A stretch of 5,568 nucleotides of DNA, taken from NCBI GenBank assembly GCA_945613045.1, contig CALZAG010000101.1, positions 1 to 5,568 on the forward strand. Direction: 5' to 3'. Position numbers and translations under genes: made by a program. Below the pieces are notes generated by a model that saw only the letters and a program-made list of their open reading frames with translations, had not been told where the DNA came from and did no database searches. Of the stretch, positions 1-4,324 are shown piece after piece. Numbering within the stretch: position 1 is the first letter of the stretch; each line of letters opens with the position of its first letter. Source of the DNA: an uncultured Clostridia bacterium (lineage in GTDB: Bacteria > Bacillota > Clostridia > Oscillospirales > Oscillospiraceae).

Positions 1-18
1 GAAGCGGAAAAGGCTCAT
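1..18 (-). CDS. Possible start of a downstream gene, cut by window edge
   Basis: On the minus strand the TGA stop of the DivIVA-like gene overlaps an ATG in the ATGA arrangement that is common in translationally coupled operons. The six codons left in the window read MSLFRF. No clear Shine-Dalgarno sequence precedes this ATG, so the call rests only on the overlap and the lack of a terminator between 1 and 17. If real, it would be co-transcribed with the DivIVA-like gene. Confidence 0.25.
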
Positions 19-473
19 TTATCGGTCGCAAGGCTCATAAGCGCCTGCTTTATCCTGAATATCTGCGTCGCCTGAGCGACATTGAAGTCGTCGAGCTGCT
101 TATTGAGCCTGTCTATGGCCTCGAGCTGACGCGGGCTGAGTCCGTCAGAGCCGTCCTGCGTACCGGCGCCTCTTTCCGCCTTGATGCTGACTGCCTGGCA
201 GCGCGCCTCGGCAACGATTTGCTCGGCCTCCCGCCTTGCCTTGTCCAGCATCTCCTCCGCCGTTGCCTGCGTGCTTATCATGAGCTCGGCGATCTTTTCC
301 TTTGTACTGCCTATTTCAACAAGCTCCGCACGCAGAAGCTCGTTCTCGGTTATCAGCTCCGCCACCGCAGACTTTATCTCCTCCATCTTGGCGTTGACCT
401 TATTGGCGTTATAATACTTCTGCTTCGCTATCTCAAAGCGGATGCTGTCAAGATACTCTGTCGTAATAGCCAT
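15..473 (-). CDS. Short DivIVA-family coiled-coil protein
   Basis: The 152-residue, strongly charged, mostly helical protein has no membrane segment or signal peptide. Residues 12-36 (Phe13, then KYYNANKVNAKMEEI) resemble the DivIVA N-terminal signature, in which a phenylalanine and a GYD-x-x-x-V element precede the first coiled coil. Residues 66-91 (STQATAEEMLDKARREAEQI and on) resemble the second DivIVA coiled coil, with its AxEAexii pattern. A less ordered Gly/Asp/Ser-rich linker (about 101-112) leads to a C-terminal helix. DivIVA proteins assemble at curved membrane, the poles or the division septum and recruit partners; a similar role here is inferred. It is close to the usual 150-170 residues, but the N-terminal membrane-binding motif is diverged, so it may be a GpsB/SepIVA-like paralogue rather than the main DivIVA. 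The start is the ATG at 473-471, 7 bases after GGAGG. It is divergent from the next gene. Confidence 0.72.
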   Translation of the reverse strand: MAITTEYLDSIRFEIAKQKYYNANKVNAKMEEIKSAVAELITENELLRAELVEIGSTKEKIAELMISTQATAEEMLDKARREAEQIVAEARCQAVSIKAERGAGTQDGSDGLSPRQLEAIDRLNKQLDDFNVAQATQIFRIKQALMSLATDK

Positions 474-479
474 AATAAG

Positions 480-487
480 TCCTCCGG
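480..487 (-). promoter_or_regulatory. Ribosome binding site of the DivIVA-like gene
   Basis: Reading the minus strand, CCGGAGGA precedes the ATG with about 7 bases between GGAGG and the start codon. This fixes the start at position 473. Confidence 0.8.
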
Positions 488-503
488 AATTATTTCTGTG
501 TCA

Positions 504-532
504 ATATTAGCAGATTTGCACAAAAAATTCAA
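504..532 (-). promoter_or_regulatory. Sigma-A type promoter, extended -10, for the DivIVA-like gene
   Basis: On the minus strand, TTGAAT (532-527) is separated by exactly 17 bases from TAATAT (509-504). TGC directly before the -10 box gives an extended -10 element. The predicted transcription start near 497 leaves a leader of about 24 bases carrying the GGAGG site. The boxes were matched by eye. Confidence 0.65.
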
Positions 533-576
533 CGAAACTTTTAAGCTGATACCGGCCGTTTTTTATAAGCAAAATG

Positions 577-605
577 TTGACAATCATTGTATATGTGAAT
601 AAAAT
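577..605 (+). promoter_or_regulatory. Strong sigma-A type promoter for the heptad-repeat membrane protein
   Basis: A perfect TTGACA (577-582) and TAAAAT (600-605) are separated by 17 bases. Start of transcription is predicted near 611-613. An 11-base perfect dyad, ACAATcATTGT (580-590), overlaps the -35 box and the spacer, and AAAATGTT is repeated directly at 571-578 and 601-608; both could be regulator contacts. The boxes lie back to back with the divergent minus-strand promoter at 504-532. Confidence 0.72.
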
Positions 606-614
606 GTTAATGAG

Positions 615-641
615 CCCTCCTTCCCGGGAGGGGAATTTTTT
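615..641 (+). terminator. Terminator-shaped hairpin in the 5' leader (attenuator or 5' stabiliser)
   Basis: CCCTCC (615-620) pairs with GGAGGG (627-632) around a six-base loop, followed by GAA and six T (636-641). It lies between the predicted promoter and the start codon at 661, almost at the mRNA 5' end. There is no plus-strand gene upstream for it to terminate. Either it attenuates this transcript or it protects the 5' end; the structure is visible, the role is not. Confidence 0.5.
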
Positions 642-647
642 GGACAT

Positions 648-654
648 AAAGGGG
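648..654 (+). promoter_or_regulatory. Ribosome binding site of the heptad-repeat membrane protein
   Basis: AAAGGGG lies 6 bases before the ATG at 661. It decides the start: the frame stays open upstream to 574, but that stretch covers the promoter -10 box and the leader hairpin, so the longer protein is unlikely. Confidence 0.65.
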
Positions 655-660
655 AAATAT

Positions 661-2070
661 ATGAAAATATCAGCGCTTACCACCATTATCAGCATTCTTC
701 TCATCGCTGTCAGCCTTTTTGGTCTGGCCGCCGCCGGCTTCGGTGTCAAGGACGGCCTCGCCATCAAGAAGTACAAGGAAGATGATGCAAAGGCGGCAGA
801 CGTTGTCGGCCAGCTTGAAGAAGCCATCGCGGCTCTGAAGGAAAACGAGCAGGCATACCTTGACGGTATCGGGGCCTACAGCAAGGGTCTTAGCGATTAT
901 GCGGCCGGACAGAGCGCCTACAACGAGGGCAAGGCCGCCCTCGCAAAGGGCTATATGGACTACGAAGCGGGCAAGGCCGCCCTTGAAGAGGGCAAAAGGC
1001 AGGTCGCCGAAGGCCAGGCTCAGATAGACGCCAACACCCAGGCTTATAACGAGGGCAAGGAGCTTCTGAGCAAGATCGAGCCCCTCATGCCGATGCTCAA
1101 CAAGTATGTCGAGCTCCGCGACAACGGCGTCGGGATGATTCCCGGTATGTCCACCTGGTATGGCTTTGACAGCGCTCAGGCGTGGTTCGTGTCCGTCGTG
1201 CGTCCTCTCGGCGCGCAGCTCGGACTGACGATTCCCGACGACGTTACCGATTTCCCCAAGTATATGCAGAATATGGTCGCCGAGGGTCAGGCAAAGCTCA
1301 AGGAGTATGAGGACGGTCTGGCCGCTCTTGAAGAGGGCAAGGCTCAGGTGGCTGCCGGAGAGGCGGCGCTAAGGGACGCGGAGACCCAGCTCGCTCAGGG
1401 CGAGAAAGATCTGGCCGCGGGCGCTCAGGAGCTGGCCGCCGGCGCGGCTAAGCTTGCCGCGGGCAAGGCCGACCTCGAGACCTTCGAGGGCGGTATGGCT
1501 CTTGTCGACGAATACACCATGACCTGCTTCAAAAACGCGCCCATATACCGCCATAACGGCGATATGGCCGTTCCCGGCCCCGAGCAGCGCCTCGGCGAGG
1601 ATTTCGACTGGTACAAGTACGATGAAAACGGCCAGCTTGTAACTCTGCGCAACGGCGAGCCTTATCCGGATCTTGACAAGTGCCTCATCGTCTGCACCCA
1701 CTTCCGTCAGTCAGTCGCGGATCACGTCGCCGACGTCACTCACGAGCTGTATATGCGTCTTGGTCTGTACATCGCCCTCGCTCTTGCGGGCATTCTCGGC
1801 CTCATCGCGGGCATCCTGGGCCTTGCCGGCAAGGGCAGCGCGGCAGTCCTCGGAGTTATCACCGCCGCTCTGCTTATTGCCAGCAATATCTTCGGCCTGT
1901 GCACCCGTTATCTGGGTTACACCTATCCTTTGAAGGACGGAACATATTCCGGCACGCTCCAGCTCATCGCGCTGCTCATCTTTGCAGCGACCGCGGTCGT
2001 CTTTTCCATCGTGACGCTGTCTGCGAGGAGAGATGCAAAAAGGGAAGCTGCCGCAGCAGCGGCAGCCTGA
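661..2070 (+). CDS. Four-pass membrane protein with XXXLXXG-type glycine heptad repeats
   Basis: I do not recognise this 469-residue protein as a named gene. It has an N-terminal membrane helix (about 5-26), a large extracytoplasmic region (about 27-367), and three C-terminal helices (about 368-388, 394-413, 432-453). The cytoplasmic tail has RRDAKR followed by seven alanines. Positive charges at both ends and in the 390-393 loop fit this topology. The external part has two heptad blocks. In block one, glycine is at 69, 76, 83, 90, 97, 104, 111, 118 and 132 (Asn at 125). In block two it is at 219, 226, 233, 247, 254, 261 and 268 (Ala at 240). Each unit has Tyr, Leu, Ile or Val three residues before the glycine. 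Such XXXLXXG repeats and this topology are known from YhgE/Pip and EsaA-like surface proteins, which are longer and usually have five C-terminal helices. Cys289, Cys341, Cys345 and Cys414 are all predicted outside. A cell-envelope role is inferred. It is monocistronic, with its own promoter and terminator. Confidence 0.75.
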   Translation: MKISALTTIISILLIAVSLFGLAAAGFGVKDGLAIKKYKEDDAKAADVVGQLEEAIAALKENEQAYLDGIGAYSKGLSDYAAGQSAYNEGKAALAKGYMDYEAGKAALEEGKRQVAEGQAQIDANTQAYNEGKELLSKIEPLMPMLNKYVELRDNGVGMIPGMSTWYGFDSAQAWFVSVVRPLGAQLGLTIPDDVTDFPKYMQNMVAEGQAKLKEYEDGLAALEEGKAQVAAGEAALRDAETQLAQGEKDLAAGAQELAAGAAKLAAGKADLETFEGGMALVDEYTMTCFKNAPIYRHNGDMAVPGPEQRLGEDFDWYKYDENGQLVTLRNGEPYPDLDKCLIVCTHFRQSVADHVADVTHELYMRLGLYIALALAGILGLIAGILGLAGKGSAAVLGVITAALLIASNIFGLCTRYLGYTYPLKDGTYSGTLQLIALLIFAATAVVFSIVTLSARRDAKREAAAAAAA

Positions 2071-2092
2071 CACAGAAAGCGGCTTGAGCACA

Positions 2093-2128
2093 ACGGCGCT
2101 TCGGTTAATACCGGAGCGCTGTATTTTT
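2093..2128 (+). terminator. Intrinsic terminator after the heptad-repeat gene
   Basis: A 13-base stem (2093-2105 with 2110-2122, two G-U wobbles, loop TAAT) is followed by A and five T (2124-2128). It starts 22 bases after the TGA at 2070 and separates this gene from the niacin cassette. Confidence 0.85.
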
Positions 2129-2131
2129 CGG

Positions 2132-2149
2132 CAAGATATACAAGATATA
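2132..2149 (+). repeat. Perfect tandem 9-base repeat
   Basis: CAAGATATA occurs twice head to tail in the AT-rich gap between the terminator and the pncB promoter. It may be an upstream activating or A/T-tract element, or simple chance in AT-rich DNA. Confidence 0.45.
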
Positions 2150-2162
2150 ATAATAACAATGG

Positions 2163-2190
2163 TTGCATAAATATTTTTTTGCTATATAAT
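2163..2190 (+). promoter_or_regulatory. Promoter of the pncB-niaR operon
   Basis: TTGCAT (2163-2168) is followed after 16 bases by a perfect TATAAT (2185-2190). Start of transcription is predicted near 2196-2198, which places the dyad at 2194-2218 on the +1 region. Two other TATAAT strings (2146-2151 and 2213-2218) lack a good -35 box. Confidence 0.65.
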
Positions 2191-2193
2191 CCA

Positions 2194-2218
2194 ATTAGAC
2201 GGTGTCATCCCGTATAAT
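2194..2218 (+). promoter_or_regulatory. Operator-like dyad at the pncB start of transcription
   Basis: ATTA-g-ACGG and CCGT-a-TAAT form arms of 9 bases (8 complementary) around a 7-base centre, TGTCATC. The left half contains GGTGTC (2201-2206), the half-site found in the NiaR operator before the EIIC-like gene, but the right half is not GACACC. It sits directly after the -10 box, the same place as that operator. NiaR binding is possible but not convincing from sequence. Confidence 0.35.
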
Positions 2219-2237
2219 ACGCAGACAACGACCCTTT

Positions 2238-2242
2238 GGAGG
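2238..2242 (+). promoter_or_regulatory. Ribosome binding site of pncB
   Basis: GGAGG lies 5 bases before the ATG at 2248. An in-frame TTG at 2236 overlaps this site and is therefore not the start. Confidence 0.8.
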
Positions 2243-2247
2243 CTGCT

Positions 2248-3693
2248 ATGAACGAAAGAAAGCTTAATCTCACCATGCTGTGCGACTACTACGAGCTCAC
2301 GATGGGCAACGGCTACTTTGACCACGGCATGGCCGACAAGATAACATACTTCGACGTTTTTTACCGTCGGAACCCCGACAACGGCGGCTTCGCAATCGCG
2401 GCGGGGCTTGAGCAGATCGTGGATTATATTCAGAACCTCCACTTCGACGAGGAAGATATCGAATACCTCCGCGGGCGGAAAATGTTCTCCGAGAGCTTTC
2501 TTGAATATCTCCGTGATTTCAGATTCACGGGCGATATCTGGGCGGTCCCCGAGGGCACCCCCATCTTCCCCCGCGAGCCGATCCTGACAGTCAGGGCTCC
2601 CGCTATACAGGCGCAGCTCATTGAGACCTATGTGCTGCTCGAGATCAACCACCAGAGCCTTATCGCCACCAAGGCAAACCGCATCTGCCGCGCGGCTGAG
2701 GGCAGGATTGTGCTTGAATTCGGCTCCCGCCGGGCGCAGGGCATCGACGGCGCCGTCACCGGAGCCAGAGCCGCATATATCGGCGGCTGCGCGGGCACGG
2801 CCTGCGCCGTGTCGGACACCATGTACGGCGTCCCGGCAGGCGGCACTATGGCGCACTCATGGGTGCAGATGTTCGACAGCGAGTACGAGGCCTTCAAAGC
2901 CTACTGCGAAACCTATCCCACCAACGCCACACTGCTTGTTGACACCTATAACTCACTCAAGAGCGGCATTCCCAACGCCATACGCGCCTTTAACGAGGTT
3001 CTCAAGCCGCTCGGCATCACCAAGTGCGGCATCCGCTTTGACTCCGGCGACATGGCATATCTGACCCGCAAGGCGAGAGTGATGCTTGACGAGGCCGGCT
3101 GGCCAGAGTGCAGGATCACCGTTTCAAACTCCCTCGACGAGCGGCTCATCACCGAGCTGCTGCTCCAGGGCGCTAAGATCGATTCCTTCGGCGTCGGCGA
3201 GCGGCTTATCACCGCCAAATCCGATCCCGTGTTCGGCGGCGTGTACAAGCTGTGCGCGGTCGAGGACGACGATGGCAATATAATCCCCAAGATCAAAATC
3301 AGCGAGAATGTCGGCAAGATCACAAACCCCGGCTTCAAAAAGGTCTACCGCTTCTTCGACAGGGAAAACGGCATGGCCGCGGCCGATTACATCTGTATGC
3401 GCCACGAGACCGTCGACGGCACGAAACCCCTTGAGATCTGCGATCCCGACGCGCGCTGGAAGCGCAAGGTCATGGAGGATTTCACCGCCGTGGAGCTTCA
3501 GGTGCCGATCTTCAAAAACGGCGAGCTCGTTTACAAGCTGCCCACGCTCAACGAGATAAAGCGCCGCTGCGCCTATGAGGTCAGCACCCTTTGGCCCGAG
3601 GTCAAGCGCTTCGACTTCCCGCATCAGTACTACGTCGACCTGTCCGAGGAGCTCATGGCTCTCAAGGACGATATGCTCCGGCAAGGCAAGTGA
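2248..3693 (+). CDS. pncB: Nicotinate phosphoribosyltransferase
   Basis: This cytoplasmic enzyme (EC 6.3.4.21) joins nicotinate and PRPP to give nicotinate mononucleotide with ATP hydrolysis, the entry step of the Preiss-Handler salvage route to NAD. The 481 residues match the usual 480-490 of the Firmicute type. Family motifs appear in order: DYYELTM (13-19), the EFGSRRAQG block (157-165), GTMAHSW (199-205) with His203 as the likely phosphorylated histidine, LVDTYNSLKSG (230-240), IRFDSGDM (262-269, PRPP/phosphate binding), SNSLDE (293-298) and FGVGERL (314-320). The C-terminal NAPRTase extension (about 360-481) is present. No key residue seems missing. The ATG at 2248 was chosen for its GGAGG; a TTG 12 bases upstream would overlap that site. 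It is the first gene of an operon with niaR, 13 bases downstream, which suggests niacin-dependent control. Confidence 0.96.
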   Translation: MNERKLNLTMLCDYYELTMGNGYFDHGMADKITYFDVFYRRNPDNGGFAIAAGLEQIVDYIQNLHFDEEDIEYLRGRKMFSESFLEYLRDFRFTGDIWAVPEGTPIFPREPILTVRAPAIQAQLIETYVLLEINHQSLIATKANRICRAAEGRIVLEFGSRRAQGIDGAVTGARAAYIGGCAGTACAVSDTMYGVPAGGTMAHSWVQMFDSEYEAFKAYCETYPTNATLLVDTYNSLKSGIPNAIRAFNEVLKPLGITKCGIRFDSGDMAYLTRKARVMLDEAGWPECRITVSNSLDERLITELLLQGAKIDSFGVGERLITAKSDPVFGGVYKLCAVEDDDGNIIPKIKISENVGKITNPGFKKVYRFFDRENGMAAADYICMRHETVDGTKPLEICDPDARWKRKVMEDFTAVELQVPIFKNGELVYKLPTLNEIKRRCAYEVSTLWPEVKRFDFPHQYYVDLSEELMALKDDMLRQGK

Positions 3694-3694
3694 C

Positions 3695-3702
3695 AGGGGT
3701 GA
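3695..3702 (+). promoter_or_regulatory. Ribosome binding site of niaR
   Basis: AGGGGTGA lies just after the pncB stop. There are 7 bases between AGGGG and the ATG at 3707, which supports this start over an in-frame opening at 3575 inside pncB. Confidence 0.65.
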
Positions 3703-3706
3703 AGGT

Positions 3707-4213
3707 ATGGACGCCGCAGCAAGACGAGAAAGAATAATGTTGCTCCTCAGGACTGCCGAGCACCCCGTCAGCGCCGCGAGCCTCGCTTCTGGTCTCTCGG
3801 TGAGCCGCCAGATAATCGTCGGCGATATCGCCCTGCTCAGGGCCGCGGGAGAGAAGATAACCGCGACGCCCCGCGGCTATGTCCTTGAAACCGCCGCGGA
3901 CAAGGTATATACCCTCGCCTGCATACACGGCCTTGACGACACGGAAAAGGAGCTCAACATCATGGTCGATAACGGCTGCACCGTGATAAACGTCACGGTC
4001 GAGCACCCCATTTACGGTCAGCTCACCGGTCAGCTCCAGCTGTCCAGCCGCTATGACGTTTCGCAGTTCATGGAAAAGCTCAGAAAGGGCGAGGTCGCCC
4101 CTCTCTGCCAGCTCACCGGCGGAGTTCATCTGCACGCCCTCTCCTGCCCGGACGAGGCCTGCTTCGAGCGCACCAAGGCCGCACTAGCCGATGCGGGTCT
4201 CCTCTACGAGTGA
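3707..4213 (+). CDS. niaR: Niacin-responsive transcriptional repressor NiaR (3H domain)
   Basis: The 168-residue protein has an N-terminal HTH_11 winged helix (about 5-60; recognition region near SVSRQIIVGDIALLR, 31-45, wing near TPRGYVL). A C-terminal 3H domain (about 68-168) follows. In the family (YrxA of Bacillus subtilis, TM1602 of Thermotoga maritima) it binds nicotinic acid as co-repressor and represses NAD synthesis and niacin uptake genes. As I recall, TM1602 binds metal through His79, Glu87, His146 and His148. Here His74, Glu82, His141 and His143 keep exactly this spacing, and His100 in EHPIYG is also conserved, so the sensor looks intact. Length is usual for the family (about 170-180). 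The gene follows pncB by 13 bases with no terminator between, so the two are probably co-transcribed. It is followed by a hairpin that combines terminator and NiaR-type operator. Confidence 0.93.
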   Translation: MDAAARRERIMLLLRTAEHPVSAASLASGLSVSRQIIVGDIALLRAAGEKITATPRGYVLETAADKVYTLACIHGLDDTEKELNIMVDNGCTVINVTVEHPIYGQLTGQLQLSSRYDVSQFMEKLRKGEVAPLCQLTGGVHLHALSCPDEACFERTKAALADAGLLYE

Positions 4214-4230
4214 TAATATTTAAACTTAGG

Positions 4231-4259
4231 TTGACAAATGGATACACAGCGTTTAAAGT
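4231..4259 (+). promoter_or_regulatory. Promoter of the EIIC-like transporter gene
   Basis: A perfect TTGACA (4231-4236) is separated by 17 bases from TAAAGT (4254-4259). Start of transcription is predicted near 4265-4267, at the left edge of the NiaR-type operator, so a bound repressor would block initiation. The -10 box overlaps the left arm of the long dyad. Confidence 0.65.
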
Positions 4260-4300
4260 AGACTTTACAGGTGTCTTGACACCTTGTAAGTCTACTTTTT
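4255..4300 (+). terminator. Terminator of pncB-niaR formed by the long dyad
   Basis: AAAGTAGACTT (4255-4265) pairs with AAGTCTACTTT (4288-4298). A three-base internal mismatch (TAC against TGT) separates this from the inner stem AGGTGTC/GACACCT (4269-4275 with 4278-4284). The right arm ends in a T-run (4296-4300). In a transcript coming from niaR the whole hairpin can form, giving an intrinsic terminator shape 41 bases after the niaR stop. The U-run is short and partly paired, so efficiency is uncertain. Confidence 0.6.
4266..4288 (+). promoter_or_regulatory. NiaR operator upstream of the EIIC-like gene
   Basis: The site reads TAC-AGGTGTC-TT-GACACCT-TGTA: a perfect 7-base inverted repeat with a 2-base centre. 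From memory, the NiaR operator described in streptococci is TACWRGTGTMTWKACASCTRWA; this site fits 19 of its 22 positions and misses only the last three. Its position at the predicted +1, right after the gene encoding NiaR, supports repression of the downstream gene by NiaR with niacin. The consensus is recalled, not searched. Confidence 0.75.
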
Positions 4301-4307
4301 AAGTTAT

Positions 4308-4313
4308 AAGGAG
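4308..4313 (+). promoter_or_regulatory. Ribosome binding site of the EIIC-like gene, long spacer
   Basis: AAGGAG is 11 bases from the ATG at 4325, longer than usual. No other start is available: in frame, a TAA lies at 4307-4309 and no ATG, GTG or TTG falls between it and 4325. Confidence 0.6.
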
Positions 4314-4324
4314 ATGCGATCGTC

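Noticed and set aside
574..660. In-frame N-terminal extension of the heptad membrane protein
   Set aside because: It would span the promoter and leader hairpin, and the ATG at 661 has a good ribosome binding site followed directly by a membrane-helix start.
927..983. DNA repeat GGGCAAGGCCGCCCT at 927-941 and 969-983 as a mobile or regulatory repeat
   Set aside because: The 42-base distance is exactly two protein heptads, so it is explained by the coding repeat of the membrane protein. No CRISPR-like spacing occurs.
2213..2218. TATAAT as a second pncB promoter
   Set aside because: No acceptable -35 box at 16-18 bases upstream and no extended -10; it is also the right end of the dyad at 2194-2218. 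The TATAAT at 2146-2151 fails for the same reason.
2182..2856. Long minus-strand open frame opposite pncB
   Set aside because: It is a mirror of the pncB reading frame in GC-rich sequence, has no ribosome binding site, and pncB is unmistakable on the plus strand.
3575..3706. Longer NiaR starting inside pncB
   Set aside because: The extra 44 residues are a frame-shifted reading of the pncB 3' end. The ATG at 3707 has AGGGGTGA at proper distance and gives the normal family length.
4276..4305. TTGACA inside the NiaR operator as an alternative promoter
   Set aside because: At 17-18 base spacing the -10 would be TTAAGT or TAAGTT, and the TATAAG string is 23 bases away. The promoter at 4231-4259 is better.
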